DNA from: Siderastrea radians
Taxonomy: Eukaryota > Cnidaria > Anthozoa > Scleractinia > Rhizangiidae
DNA: 64,000 nucleotides
NCBI GenBank assembly: GCA_964017195.1
Contig: CAXHKT010000125.1
Coordinates: forward strand, 310,001 to 374,000
Reading direction: 5' to 3'
The notes beneath the pieces are model-generated. The model saw only the letters and a program-made list of their open reading frames with translations, had not been told where the DNA came from and made no database searches. The translations under genes were made by a program, and so were the position numbers. Of this stretch, positions 19,861 to 32,583 are shown one piece after another (the first letter of the stretch is position 1; each line of letters begins with the position of its first letter).

Positions 19861-21030
19861 CATTTCTATGTTCATTTCGCTAGTTCGAGACTTAGTAGTA
19901 CGGGCTGCGCATGTCCTTAATTCTACTTATCATTGCAGTAGACTAAAATATTGTTTCAAGAAAGCATCCTGTTTTGCCACAGCCTGGTCATTATAATTAG
20001 TTGGTTTGTTTGTTTATCTGTTTTTGTTTTTGTTTTTTGTTTTTGTTCTGCTTTTTACCAACTGCTCTTGATCATGAGTTATCATCATTTATTTCTTGTG
20101 ACAACAGCAAACACAAACTGGCAAACGATGCGTCATCTTGGCAGCCCTGCTAATAAAAGATGTGTCATCTTAAGAGCAGGAATGGTTGCTAATGACACAA
20201 AGAAACAAATATTCTTTAATCGAGTTTCAACTCTTGCATATTTTTTTCTCAAACATTACTGCTGAGAGAGTTGAGAAGACTCATTACAAAGAGAGATTGG
20301 CCTGTATTAATTAAGTTATGGACTGGCAAAATGAACATAGAAATAAAATTTCATATATCTTTCCAAATCACAGTTAATATTAGTGGCAAAAAAACCCATC
20401 ATCTCAGTGAAAAGTCCTTCTACAAAAGGAAGTGTCTCTATTGTCTGACTTAATAAATTGTTATAGATCAAAAAAGCAAAGCCAAAAAACATTAATTTCG
20501 TCTCATTCTTTCCTTAGAATCCTAGTTCAATCAGACCTCATAAATAAATTGATGTGGATTAGATGAAATTTTTTAAATAAATTGTGTATCCAACTTGCCA
20601 TGCAATGCTGTTTTTCCCTCCAAAATTTTGCTTTCATGAAGCACTGATTGAAGCTGATACAAAATAGCCAGAAAAGTGTTGTCCCTGTAGTAAACTGTCC
20701 AGCTCTTTCAAATATTTACCAGTGTCACGAATGGTAGTTGACAAAGGCAAGAAATCTGAAAACGACAAGGTTGAGAAGGTCATTTGTAACACTTGCACAA
20801 TGTAAATGAAATTCACTTAATGAGAAGAGCTTGTTTTATTACAATCACAGATTGAAAGGGATAGGATCACTGGCCAAGGAGACACCTTGTGTGGGACATA
20901 AAACTATGTACATCAGGTAAAACCACCCAATAGATTGAGAAATATGTTTTGAGAACAAGATTAACGGGAACAAGATTCACCTTTAATCCATCAAACTCTT
21001 TTCAAGTATGTCATCATACTGAAATGGTGG
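19861..21030. other. no gene seen (1.2 kb)
   Basis: GT-rich tract at 20000-20050 and short frames only. Confidence 0.45.
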
Positions 21031-21130
21031 GGTTAGAGAAACTGTGGTGCTGCGTCGGTGGGGACGTGAAACACAAAATTGAAAGTTGGTGGCCAATTTA
21101 CCTTATCAACTCAGTTGATAAATCCAATTA
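21031..21130 (+). repeat. dispersed repeat, copy 1 (second copy at 47578)
   Basis: GAAACTGTGGTGCTGCGTCG through CAGTTGATAAATCCAA is nearly identical to 47578-47680 in the same orientation. The CTTATCAACTCAGTTGATAA core is a near palindrome. It may be the 5' end of a retroelement. Confidence 0.75.
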
Positions 21131-22664
21131 TTAGCATAAATGGTGTTTTGTCATGAATGACAAATATACCTGTGAATGTGCTCAATGTTAATTTTAACAT
21201 GGATAATATGAGTAATGCTTACAAATCCTTTGTATCCAATTGATAGAAGTTGATAGAGCAGTAAAATGACCCATCAGGTCAAAGAGATGTACTCGTATAA
21301 AGAGGGGAGTCATATCAATGGGTTTAAAGATAAGAAACAGACAGGATTTTTTTTCAGGCCAAAAAAGTAATAGCCACAATAATGAGGTAGTTGTTTCTTG
21401 ATAGAGTGGTTAAGATCCTTAGATGGGGTTCAACAGTATAGATAGTATGAATTTACAACAAGAGTAATCTTTAATTGAGGCAGTCATTAAGGTGGTAAAA
21501 ATAATATTGACTAATGACATTGACTGTAACAATGAAATCAGCTTTACCAACACCCACTTAATAAAACACTCTGTTGGGCCAACTGCTCATTGTTTGGCCA
21601 ATCTTCCAACCTTGCGCATTACCCTCTGACACACCAACTGCCGAAAGGGGTTGACTTACTAAATACATGTAACACTCTTGCCAGAAAGAGTTGCCCTTAA
21701 AGTTTTGTTTTAAGCCTTAGGCATTATATGCATGTATACTAGGCTTTGATATGCATGTGCCAGTTGCTGGAATGATGATAATAATAATTAAAAACAATAT
21801 TATAATTATAATAAGAACCTTCCCAGAATGCTTTGCACCAGAAAAATTTCAATGCAAAATAACTTAGTTAATTTGTGGTCGAAGAGAATGCTGTACCATG
21901 TGTTATTTACAACTTCGTGAAAGTTATCCCTCATATTAACGTTAGGGTGATGACGTCATTATTCACGTGACTATGGCAAAAAATATGTTTTAGCTCACTG
22001 CAAGAACAGGCCTCCATCAATTCAAAAGCAGATAACGTGCCCTGATAGTCATTGGAATGGGCAATATGGAAATTGCCACTTGACATCTGGCATTTGAAAG
22101 TTAAGGTGGCTCTGTACAGGAGCATTTCCCAGGGGACTGGTAAGGAGTCAGTAACTATGGCAGTTTAAGGCGGAGAGAAACAAAGCTTGGCTGGTTAATA
22201 GTACTTCGCATGAAAGTAATGACCATGATATGCTCACTGTTGTGACGTCATTGGTCACGTGACCAGAGCGCACAGAAAATTCAAATCACTTTAAAACTGC
22301 TTTAAGCTCAATAAACTCGTAATTTCTCACAGTAATATCGCAGAAAAAATTGCAAGTTATTCAAAAACGTTCATTATTATTTTTCCTTTTGAAAAAAGCC
22401 CAATGAAAAATGAACCGTAAACTTTTGATAATCCCCTGTTTTGTGAGGTTTTAATATAAATGTAAAAACGAATCAGCATATTTGGTTTCAAACTATGCTC
22501 TTTCTAACTACGTTGACAGTTTTTTTTTAAAAATTCGTTTTCATAGAGCTTAGGGATGTGAATTTGCAGGCACGCGGAGTACTGGGCACCAATGTCACGG
22601 ATTGCTCAGGAAGACTGGTGCACTTTTTAGGCGCGGCGGCATAGCTAGCGACAAAAGCTGAAAA
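21131..22664. other. mostly non-coding; two CRE/E-box pairs
   Basis: No gene recognised. GTGATGACGTCATTATTCACG near 21950 and TGTGACGTCATTGGTCACGTG near 22241 each pair a TGACGTCA with a CACGTG-like site within 20 bp. They lie upstream of the candidate exon at 22665 and could be promoter elements, or two copies of one repeat. Confidence 0.4.
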
Positions 22665-22779
22665 ATGGGGTTAAAAGGTGTTTTGCTCGCTTTCTGTCGG
22701 TCCGTTTCTGCTAAAGAATTGTTAATGGTTTTTCCGAAAGAGGACAGCACTTCATTTCTTGCTGCATTGCTCATGTCAG
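22665..22779 (+). CDS. candidate first exon of a two-exon microprotein gene
   Basis: ATG in a strong context (AAAAATGG) opens 38 codons starting MGLKGVLLAFCRSVSAKELL, ending in phase 1 at a GTACGT donor (GT at 22780-22781). A TTTTTCTTACAG acceptor at 25727 begins a phase-matched exon at 25728. Joined they would give 54 residues. The N-terminus is weakly hydrophobic and could be a mitochondrial or signal-type leader. No family is recognised. Support is splice consensus and phase only; two CRE/E-box pairs lie upstream. Confidence 0.3.
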
Positions 22780-22781
22780 GT

Positions 22782-25230
22782 ACGTGTAATTATAGCTTTT
22801 TATTGTCTTCGGTAAACAGCTTAATATATTAGCAGGGCTTTACCGATCGATCATTTTTGTTTAATGTTTCATATTTATCGTTGGTCCAGTGCTTAAATAA
22901 TTTGCCATTTTCGTTCCGGTAGCAAAAAGCCGAAAGATAGACACGTAGGTTGGTAGCTAAAGTTTATTAAGTTTCGTAAGTCTTTAAATAAGCGTTATAT
23001 GAAGTGATGTAGTTTTTGTACACTCGTCTGTGAATCGTACATGTATGTTATTTGTTGGCCCAGTAAAAGTGTAGTATCGCATCCTTTATGTTTTCAGTAA
23101 CTTTAATTACAGCGTTGCTGTTAAAATTAATGTTTCAAACAGCTATTGCTCAAAGCAAGAAGGTCAGGCTATTCTCTTAATGTTGATACTGGCAGATTAG
23201 CTTAAATTCTTTTGTGTAGCATCATTTAAGCTTACGTGTTGTAAACATCTCGTAACAACATAACATAACACATAACATACTTTATTTTATCTCCATCTCC
23301 ATTTGTTTATTAGCTGGGCTTTTCTTCACTGCTTGCAAATTATTTGTATACATCTAATGACTCACGAATGTTTCTTAGATCAAGTAAGGTTCAAAGCTAT
23401 AGTTCGCATGATTTTGATGACAAACAACAGATTTAAATTTCGAATTAGGTACATGTAAAACTTTTATTAAAAGTTATGTGTTGATCACTTTTGGGAAAAT
23501 ATGCTTAAGATAATCGAGTTCAAAGCAGGTGAATGTAATTGTTTTGTACATCTCATTCTCTACTTTTACTGATTAAGTTATTCCATAATTTGCAGGGTAA
23601 AAAATTAACTTCAGTGCTTGAATCATTGAATTGCAACTCGGGCCAGTATCCTTGAATTCCAACCTCGTCCCCAGGGTCTTTTCACTTGCTCGCTTAGTAT
23701 AGTGGACCGGGCCATTTAGATAAAGTGGCTTTCAAAATCCTCTAGTCTAAATCAAAAAATTTAAAACCATATTTACTTGGATAGACCCCTCCCAACCTGG
23801 GTGAGAAGTAAGTCTTTTATCCAGGGATTTCGCCAGTAATCATGTGGAAAAAGTACCACATACTGTAGAACTCTAAGTAAAAACAAACCTCAACTTTTAG
23901 TGGCCCTGGTCAGTTTTAAATTGCTACTGGCAACCAGGAGACTGTCAATTTTTAGCCCTGAAGTTGTTGTTTTCACTGATCCTTTTTTATCTATACTAGG
24001 CATGTATATGTCAGCAGTGATCAGTGATGCAGCTTTTCTTACAGTGAAGGTATGCACATGGAAGATATCAATCACATAATTATCCCAGCTTACGTACTAT
24101 CTTACTGTTCAGTAAAATGAACTGGGTCAAATGCAGTGATCGGTTTAATTTGGGTTCGGTAGTTGAACACAATTAAACCAACAATATGCATACAGCAGTG
24201 TTTGATTCCAATTTCTGAACCCAGTCAAACATAATTAAGCACAGTTAAACAGTTTAAAATCATTCAAATATACCAGAGATTTAAACCATCTGCCTTTAAG
24301 TGTGTGAGAACAAGCACAAATTTCTGTAGTGTGGAATTTGAACATGATCTGTTTTATATTGTCGTGTAAACACATAGAAGACTGGGTGGCTAAGACAGCC
24401 TTTTCGGAAAAAGAAAATTTGGCAATCCTAATACTCACAAAGGCAAATAAAAGTTGAACCAAGGAAAAAATTAAATCACAACATTTACATGAGTGTTCCA
24501 TCAAGACTTCCATTGGGGTAGGTGATGAAAACCTTATACCCACTTAAGTTACAAAATCCATTTTTCACGGTGATGTAAGATTTATTCTTGATGGTTAAAG
24601 GGTTAAAACTTAATGCAGAATGAATCAAACAGTTATACCATGTATGGGTTTCCGTACCACAGTGATTATTGTGACCCAGTACTACTACTGGGGCAAGCTC
24701 ACACAGGTATGACTTGTACAGTTATGAGATGTTGTGCTGTAATCATTAAACAAATACAGAGAAACAAGAGGAAATCGGGAGGAACTTGTACCAGAATGAA
24801 AATCATGCTGGTATTATGAAAACACCCCCTTAGCCTAAAGTTGAGCAGCTCTCAAGAATGTTTAACAACATCCTCAGAGACCCAGGGGCAGTAACGCCCT
24901 GATTTCATGAGACCGGTACAAACTCAGACTGGTACGATTTTGTTTACATGAGACCGGTCTGAAAGTCAGACTGGCATGAAGTGTTTACCTGAGACCAATC
25001 TAAACTCTGTTTGTGTTAATATGGTCCGCAACCATCCCATCCTTAAAAATCCACTTTATCTATTATCCAACAGCTTGGAATGCTCCAACGCCACTTATTA
25101 AACGTGCATACCCAAAACAAATATCTCAGACCAATTGGAACCCTGTTCATGCTTAAGTGGCTCCCCAGTCTGATTTTAAACCGTTCTGAGTCATTCATAT
25201 TGGTTCAGCAGCAGTGATGAGTTAAACCAG
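22782..25230. other. putative intron, no other gene seen
   Basis: Short frames only. From about 24905, ATGAGACCGGT(A/C) and CAGACTGGTAC-like motifs repeat, apparently the left part of a larger decayed inverted-repeat element ending near 25628. Confidence 0.35.
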
Positions 25231-25234
25231 CCTA

Positions 25235-25516
25235 AGGCCCTGTTTACATGAGTGACTTTATCCCGGGATGACTTTTATCTCCTCCCGGGGTGACTTTCAT
25301 TGCGGTGTCTGGTCATTTACCTGTAAATGTTTACATGATTTGGAGCTGAAATGTGTTCACCCTGGGACGATTTCATCCCGGTCTTCAGCACGGGGATGAA
25401 ATCGTCCTGGGGTAAACACCATTTCAGCTCCAAACCATGTAAAAACGTACAGGTAAATGACCAGACACTGATGTGAAAGTCATCTCGGGATGAAATCACT
25501 CGTGTAAACACAGCCT
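25235..25516. mobile_element. 282-bp foldback MITE
   Basis: The two halves are reverse complements over about 130 bp: AGGCCCTGTTTACATGAGTG at the left, CTCGTGTAAACACAGCCT at the right, meeting at GATTTCATCCCG ... CGGGGATGAAATC near 25368-25400. Left and right arms share GGTCATTTACCTGTAAATG-like sequence. No open frame. No clear target duplication. Confidence 0.9.
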
Positions 25517-25727
25517 AAGATGATAATTATTTTATACTAGCTTCATGTTTCGTACGTTTCGTGTAAACAGAGGTAAGCATTTGGAGTCGATCTGAAGTTG
25601 TACCGGCCCAAGTTGGTACCATTCTCATAGACTACAAGCAGTCTCTCATTTTTCTCTGGCGCGTGCACACTGACTGTTCTACTATTGGTAATTGTGATAA
25701 TTAAAATCTGCTTTGTTTTTCTTACAG

Positions 25728-25777
25728 GTTTTTATTCCATCAACCTGATGTCAGGAAAATATGGCAGTTTATTGTAA
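25728..25777 (+). CDS. candidate second exon of the microprotein gene
   Basis: Follows a good polypyrimidine tract and ACAG acceptor. In the phase left by the 22665 exon it reads GFYSINLMSGKYGSLL then TAA at 25775-25777. The TTATTGTAAGGG at its end could alternatively be a splice donor (GTAAGG), in which case the gene continues. A similar acceptor followed by GGTTTTATGG lies near 30045. Confidence 0.3.
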
Positions 25778-26430
25778 GGGTTTGGTTAAGAAATTTGTAC
25801 TTTTAGCTATATTCCCAGACACACTTTATCAATTCAAATTAAAAATTTGAAGAGCAGTTTTGAAATAAGGTTATATATTTTTTTGTCTTTTTCCGCTTAA
25901 CATTTTGATGTCATTGATTAGTTTGACTGACCCCTCAGTACTACTAAGTGGATGATGTATGAAAATGGAATGAATCCTGGAGTACCTTTTAGGGCTCTAC
26001 TTCAAAATATCTGATGAGTACACCCTGCCCCATATCTTTTTTGGGGGGAGTATCCCCCCAACTACTATCCCAGGAATGAAGAGTCAGACCTATTTGATTG
26101 AATTCTCTTTATGGGGAAAACTATATCGATTGACTGATTCACCAGTCTGATCCCTTTTTGTCAGTTCATTGCCTATTAGGTTTCAGACTATTCTGAAATG
26201 ATTTAGGAAGAGGCTATTCCTTTTGTTTTTCTTTGGTACCAGATTATGGCAATCAGTGACAATGGTTATTGGTGACAAATTATCAAACCAAAAAGAACTA
26301 AAGTCTCGAGATCTACTGCCATCACGGTCTGGGGTAGTAAGAGAGTGATTCATAATCTGTGCATCAAATAAAGTCACTAGTCATTACTGGACCATTTGTT
26401 ATTCGCATTGGCAACACTGAAGTCACAGAG
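25778..26430. other. no gene seen
   Basis: Short frames only. Confidence 0.4.
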
Positions 26431-26458
26431 TGATTGATTGACTGATTTATTGATTGAC

Positions 26459-26495
<37 letters not shown>

Positions 26496-26562
26496 TTTTA
26501 ATTGGCTGATTGACTGATTTATCAGCCAGTTGGTTGAGTGGTTGATTGATTGACTGATTGGT
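26431..26562 (+). repeat. (GATT)n microsatellite with interruptions
   Basis: Uninterrupted GATT units at about 26459-26494, flanked by GACTGATT variants on both sides. Confidence 0.9.
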
Positions 26563-26964
26563 ACTTAAAATAGATGAATGAATTGATTCACCTGAATTAC
26601 ATGTAAGTAATTACATGCATAATGCTGCACTTCTTCGCATCTTCCTCTGGCAGTAAAATAATACCCGGCATCAGTCGAAACATAAAATAATTTTCAAGCC
26701 CCAATGTCATGACATAATTGTAAGCAAATAATTTATTTGTAATTAGCAAGTAGTAGGTAAGAAGGCATATTGGAGAGCAGGACTATTAGAGCTTTTACAG
26801 TAATTTAAGTTATATTTCATATTAACTCCAGTAAGCTACTCCTTCTGAGTAACTACCACTATTGGACAGTCAAGAAAGGAAGCAATGCCCTGGGATGTTT
26901 TAGGGTTCTCTACTTCCTACTATTAATTAAACTTCCTGGGGAATTAATACAAGTAAATAAGGTA

Positions 26965-26965
<1 letters not shown>

Positions 26966-26997
<32 letters not shown>

Positions 26998-26998
26998 T
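26966..26998 (+). repeat. (CAT)n microsatellite
   Basis: About eleven CAT units. Confidence 0.95.
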
Positions 26999-27257
26999 CA
27001 ACTACAGCGTCATTTTACCATATAAGGAGACAAATATGAGTATGAGAGCGTCTTACACTGTAGAAAACGTATTGCACTATAGTATCCCAGTTTCAAATCA
27101 CTTATTGAATAAAGCATTTAAATTGCTTAGATATTTAAGTTTATATTACCTACAACAGAGGCTTATTTAAAATTTATGAAACACTGGTTCTAATTTGATG
27201 AGAGGTGTATTACTAATGATTAACTAATAATTATAATATTGTTTTCCGGTCTCACTT

Positions 27258-27294
<37 letters not shown>

Positions 27295-27320
27295 GAATAA
27301 GAATAAGAATAATATTAAAA
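27258..27320 (+). repeat. (AAT)n / (GAATAA)n microsatellite
   Basis: Roughly twelve AAT units grading into GAATAA units. Confidence 0.95.
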
Positions 27321-29277
27321 GATATACCTTTATTGATAGTCATAATGAAGATAGAATGGACAGATAAGAATAAGATGCTAAGAAATTACAATCAAATTAT
27401 TAGTTTAAAAAATTTTTAAGAAGTAAAATTCTTTTCTTAATTCTTAATTCTTTTTCTTATTGTTGATAGTAATGATAATCTGCATTACAATCAATCAATA
27501 GGTTAAAAATACTAATGATTTATGAAAAGGTAATAAAGTATTCTAATAGTTAAAAGTATATATATCCTAGTGGCGCTCATTCGTGAAACTCAGAATAAAT
27601 AATAAAATCAATCAAAAGTCCCTATCTAATGGCTCCCTCGGTTGCTTCAATAAGAATAATAAGAATAATAATAACAATGATTACGTACAGCAGCAACAAC
27701 AACATATACCTCAAATAGCTAGGGAACCAATCAGAATACAGTCGAAATTCTTCTCGTGACCACTCTCATAAGGGATGGTTCACAATTTATGTAGAGGTAG
27801 GGCTATGGTGATTTTAGATTTTTTCCCTTGCATTTTTTGAAAGCCCTCCCCCCATTATTTGGTGTGTGTTTTTCCCTGGCCCTCCTCATTGCATAACCCA
27901 CAACAGTAGGCAAAATATCATAACCCCCCCTCCTCCACCACCACCATCCAAAACACCCTGATGACTAAAACAAGGCATTTTTAGTCTCACAATTAACTAC
28001 ATAATGACAATTGTTTAATAAGCAACACTAGTAATTAGTTTATTGAGAATGAAAAACTTAAATTTATCAAACTGATGATAAGCATAAATAAAAGGATACA
28101 GCTTACATTCACCACAGTCTTCTAAACCAGCTAAAAATGGCCATTTAATTGGTTTGTTGAGGCATCATTCCATTAATATAATTTCACATGAAAAATACAC
28201 ACAGAATGCTCACGTGATACAAATAGAATTAAGTTTTCTAGAATACCTTAAGGACGTATTATCTTGCAATGTTCTCGAGTCAATTGTGGCCATTTTTAAT
28301 GTGGTCTATACATGCTGTACAACCAGTTATAAAGCAGTTAGTGGTTTCATAGCTTAACCACCAATTGGAATATAAACGTAAGAACATGGACTCTCCTCTG
28401 CAGAGGTGCCCAATGGTATCCCCTCAATAAATTTTTAAATAAAAATTAAAAAGTAATAGCGCGGGGGACAACGGGAAGAGTGAAAGGCACGGTCTCCCTC
28501 CTCTTTCCTCATCCCCGCCTCTTAGAGATGTAAAGAGACCTCTGGAGAAGAGAGGAACATGGAATTATAAAGAAATGTTCTGAGAAAGCAAGCGTCAGCG
28601 TGAGTTAATTATTCATTGACATCGACTGTTACTTTGTATCTATAAGCTCCAGCTATACTAGAACTTCATTTACAGATCCTTCTGCTAAATATTGGTAAAC
28701 GGATGGTGGCGGTTTTTATGGAATTTTTTGAATGGTCCCCCCTTATACCTTCTTTCACATTGGGAGAAATTTTCGATAGCCCCCCCTCCCCCAAAACCTA
28801 AAAGGAAAAATCATAGAACCGCTGAAAAACACCATAGCCCCCCTCTACATAAATTATGAACCTTCCCTAAGTGAACAGCTCTAGTTACAACCAGCATAGT
28901 GAAACCCCATTTGAATTGTCACTTAAACTCTGTAATGAAAAGCTCTCATAAGCGATTGTTCCCGTAACCAACTGCGACCGCTTTGTTGAATTTCTGACTT
29001 GTCTTATTCTTTGTTTCTTATAATTGCTTGAAGATGACCACTCAGTCAACACTTAAATAAAACTACTCACTTCTTGAGCTAATTCAGAGTAATACATAGC
29101 ATAAGTGCTAATGGTTGTTGACTTGTACATGTACATGTACAGTGTATATACGCAGTCCTCTTCTATAAAAAAAATTAATATTTACATACAAATCTACAGT
29201 ACTATTGGTGACCATCAAAAGCTCTCATAAGCGACCACCCTCCATTGTTTCACCACGTGGTTCTTTTACAAGAGCCC
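27321..29277. other. no gene seen (2 kb)
   Basis: AT-rich with AAT/AAG simple repeats near 27650-27690. C-rich CCCCCC stretches near 27845-27950 and 28738-28850 both precede a phrase ending near AATTATGAACC/GTTCACAATTTATG, so an old inverted pair is possible. No coding evidence. Confidence 0.4.
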
Positions 29278-29285
29278 CTTCTCGT

Positions 29286-29553
29286 TAGACTATAAGCAGT
29301 CTCTCTTTCCGCTCAGGGTAGTCGAGCGAAACAAGCGAGCAAGAGTGGACGAAAATAGCCTGCTGCATTGTTACGTGACAAGCCAAGTGTAGCAAGCTGC
29401 AAATCGCCTGCTGCGTTGATACACCCGGATCACTACACTCACGTATCAACGTGGCAGGCAATTTTTTCGTGTGTCACGTAACAATTCGTGCTTGCTTGCT
29501 TGTTCGTTTTGCACGACTATCCCTGAGTGGAAAGAGAGACTGCTCGTAGTCTA
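29286..29553. mobile_element. 268-bp foldback MITE, TAGACT...AGTCTA family
   Basis: Left end TAGACTATAAGCAGTCTCTC, right end GAGAGACTGCTCGTAGTCTA. Arms extend through CTCAGGGTAGTCG / CGACTATCCCTGAG and GCGAGCAAG / CTTGCTTGC. Flanked by CTTCTCGT on both sides (29278-29285 and 29554-29561), an exact 8-bp target duplication. Confidence 0.88.
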
Positions 29554-29561
29554 CTTCTCGT

Positions 29562-30878
29562 AATTAAGCGACCAGCTCTGGTTGCAACCACTTTTCTGAA
29601 CTCTCGAGGTGGTTGCTTATGACAGCTTTGACTGTAATGAAACCTGTAATATTCACAGTAGATTATATCTATGAAAACCAGTGACATGACCTCTTGTGCA
29701 ATTTGAGATAAGATTGGCGATATTCCTAAAAAAAATTGTGCTTCTCAATTTGTCTTACACCGTTTGCATTCAATTACTGTAGCTTCTTCTTGTACACAAA
29801 CATAAATGCAAACTTACAAGAAGACTTATTCTCCATGTTTGCTGGAGCCTATCGATTGTCCACAATCAATAACGTTCCCTTATGTACCGGTCAAATTGAA
29901 GCTTCAACATACCCCAGGCATTTGACTGTGCATCATGCCTGGAGAGGGGGGAATTTGAGCGTTGCTTTGGAAGGGTGGTGAATTTGAACCAAATTTATAT
30001 CTTGTTCTAGCCTAATACGCCTGTGAGTTTTTTCGTTTTTTACAGGGTTTTATGGATTTCTAGGATAGAATTTCGCCTTTGTTACTGAATAACTCTCTCA
30101 AAATGGTCTTTAAAAGAAGTTTGAAGGTGTCTTTACGGCATATCTCTCTCTGAAAACCGTGAACAGCGTTTGCTTGAAGACGAAATTTGTCTTTGAGGAG
30201 AGGTATTACAGTACTAATTGATGGGGCATTCGAACGGCTTTTTTGCCCCGAGGGGTGGAATTTGAACATGCCAATCGTCAAAAGTTCAAATGCCCGGGGG
30301 GCGGGGAGGGGGGAGGATGTTGAAGCTTCAATTTGGCTGGTACATTATATTAGGCCCTTTCGACCTAGAAAAGCCCAAGATGATATTAATAGGATCAACA
30401 GTCAAATACAAAATAAAGTAGTTTGTTAGCTTACCAGTTTCAACAGCGATACATTGGTACATGACTGATGAATTCTCTTTTTTTTCTCGGATAAGACATG
30501 TGGACATTTGCTGAAGACCGGGGCTGATGATCCAAGTCGAAACGAGGGCTACCCGTATAGCTTCCATTTTGCTAAAACTGCCCTGTGGGAGAGGCTATTT
30601 TCGTACGCTGGGTGAACCCTGATACATCCGAAAGTAAGAACCAGTGCCGTCTTCGTTTTACGAGGAACAAGGAACGTACAAAACTATAAAATATACCTAT
30701 AGCCATAGCCCTTGCCTTCACAACAGTGCAAATCCAGGCCAAAATTCATCAAGTCCCGCGCTCTGTTCGCCCGTGATACTGACGTGTGACGCGTTATCAG
30801 ACGTTTGTATGGAAGAATGCATTAGAAGCTAACCCTAGAGTGCATGATCTTAGTGGTGCTCTGCTGGTCGGATCGTAA
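29562..30878. other. no gene seen (1.3 kb)
   Basis: Short frames only. G-rich run GGGGGGCGGGGAGGGGGG at 30296-30313 could form a G-quadruplex. Confidence 0.45.
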
Positions 30879-31064
30879 GAGATTGTACACTTAAGATTGA
30901 CTGGACCGATCAACCTCCCACTCCTAGTGATGGAGTTGGTGTCCTGTAGATGCGAAGGCCAATGCCAAACACAGCGATGTTCCTGTGGGAAGACCAGACT
31001 CGCTTGTAGTGATGCATGCATCTGTGGAGATTACTGTCTGAACAGGCTGCATGACACATACTGA
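30879..31064 (+). pseudogene. Cys-rich CxC tail of a transposon-like protein
   Basis: A 61-codon open stretch ending TGA reads PLLVMELVSCRCEGQCQTQR then a Cys/His array (CSCGKTRLACSDACICGDYC). The spacing C-x-C-x3-C-x4-C-x-C resembles the CxC/tesmin-like zinc modules attached to several eukaryotic transposases and seen at the end of large cnidarian multi-copy proteins. A TAA lies directly upstream in frame, so the body of the protein is absent or frameshifted. Confidence 0.45.
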
Positions 31065-31852
31065 AGACAATGAAGTTGATGACAGTGACAAGGATGATGA
31101 TGGTGATGTCTTTTTTGACGGCAACTGATTTGGTGCTTCACGGCAAAGTAAGAGTGACAGCACTTCCAGTGTTTTTGATGTTGTTCTCCACATGTTCCAG
31201 AAGAACAACAGCAAAAGCATTATTTAGTTTTTACTAGTGAAAACTAAATACAGTGTGTATATAGTTAAGATTCGGAATTGAATAAACTTATCAAATTGAA
31301 CCGTGGTATGCAGACATGTACTAGCACCTGTCTACAGTACAGTTGTTGCTAGGGTACTAAATTATCTCTTATATCTTTGTTGGCGCAATTATGAGCAAAA
31401 AAAGAAAAGAAAAATATTCTAGAAGAAAATTTTGCTGTCCCAAGGGCTTATGTCGAAAAAGTGTATTTATTATTCCTTTTAGATGAAAAGGAACTGACAA
31501 AAGGCTTTCTAATTACACTCCAAAGCCGTTGCAAGGGTAAAAAGTGTAATAATTTTAATTCTCACTATGAGATGTATATCTTCTGAAAGTTTGAATTGAA
31601 ATGGATAAATAAATTGAGAGATATGCTTCATTTTGTATGTTTTATGATTTGAGGGGCAAAATTTCTCCCCACCCACCCCTCCGCAAAAACATGCAATTTT
31701 CTCGCTTATGCTCAGGTTTTGTGTCTGGAAACAGATTAGTTACAATTCAGCACACCCTAAGCTTTACATTGATACCAAAGAAACTATGTCCCGTGAGGGG
31801 TGGTACGAAAATGTATTTTTGGGGTCTTGATTAATAATATAAGTGAAATAGG
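31065..31852. other. no gene seen
   Basis: Short frames only. Confidence 0.4.
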
Positions 31853-32573
31853 TCACCAGTTCTCAATATACCTCTTGTCTTTGCCTTTCTTTTCTAAAAG
31901 GGCGATCATGGTCTGTTTTTGCCAACTAAACAATTGACCATGTTCGTGGGAGAAATTCAGGGAATCCATAAGGCATTTCTCTAAAAGCGGCCAAAACGCC
32001 ATGTAGAATTCAACAGTTAATCCATCATTTCCTGGCGTTTTGTTCCTGTCAAAGGTTTTTAAAGCTCCAAACAATTCCGCTATGGTGAGTTTCTTATCTA
32101 AAATTTCCCCTCCTCATACCAGTTGACTCTTGATCTAATGATGGCTCCTTGAGCGATATACTCATAATGGCGATCATATTCGGTTTGAAGGATGTCTAGG
32201 TCGTTCATGTTTTCTACATTTGGATTCTCATCACACTTTCTTTGGCATTCTTTAAGATTGTTCTCTAATTTGTTTAGTTCTGCTCTTCTTTCTTTCGCTT
32301 TCTTTTTACTATAGTCAATTGTTTCGTAACGAACTTTATATTTTGTAAAGTCCCACAGAACTCGCAGATCTTGTATTTCTTTCCCCCCTTTAATCCATTC
32401 ATTATATCTTTCTTTTATTTTGGTTAGGTAATATTCATCGTCTAGTAAACTAGAGTTGAATTTCCAAAAAGAGGGTCCACGTGGTGATTCCTGTATGCCG
32501 TTAAAGTGATGGCTGAGTGGTCAGATCTGATTGCAGGGATGATTTCTACCTTAACTACGTCTTCTTGTAGATC
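31853..32573 (-). pseudogene. L1-type LINE ORF2, endonuclease end and RT start (downstream half)
   Basis: Continues the minus-strand LINE of 35698-36330 after a 3.1-kb transposon insertion. Begins with the endonuclease end (VEIIPAIRSDHSAITL, the SDH catalytic motif), passes a linker with frame breaks (about 32080-32440), and ends in the first RT block: NKTPGNDGLTVEFY and KKGKDKRYIENW. Sequence stops matching after that, so RT motifs with the catalytic aspartates are missing. The 3' side is lost, unusual for a LINE and implying later deletion. Confidence 0.85.
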
Positions 32574-32583
32574 GCTAGGTATC
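32574..32583 (+). repeat. target-site duplication, left copy
   Basis: GCTAGGTATC, identical to 35688-35697, flanking the 3.1-kb transposon. Confidence 0.95.
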
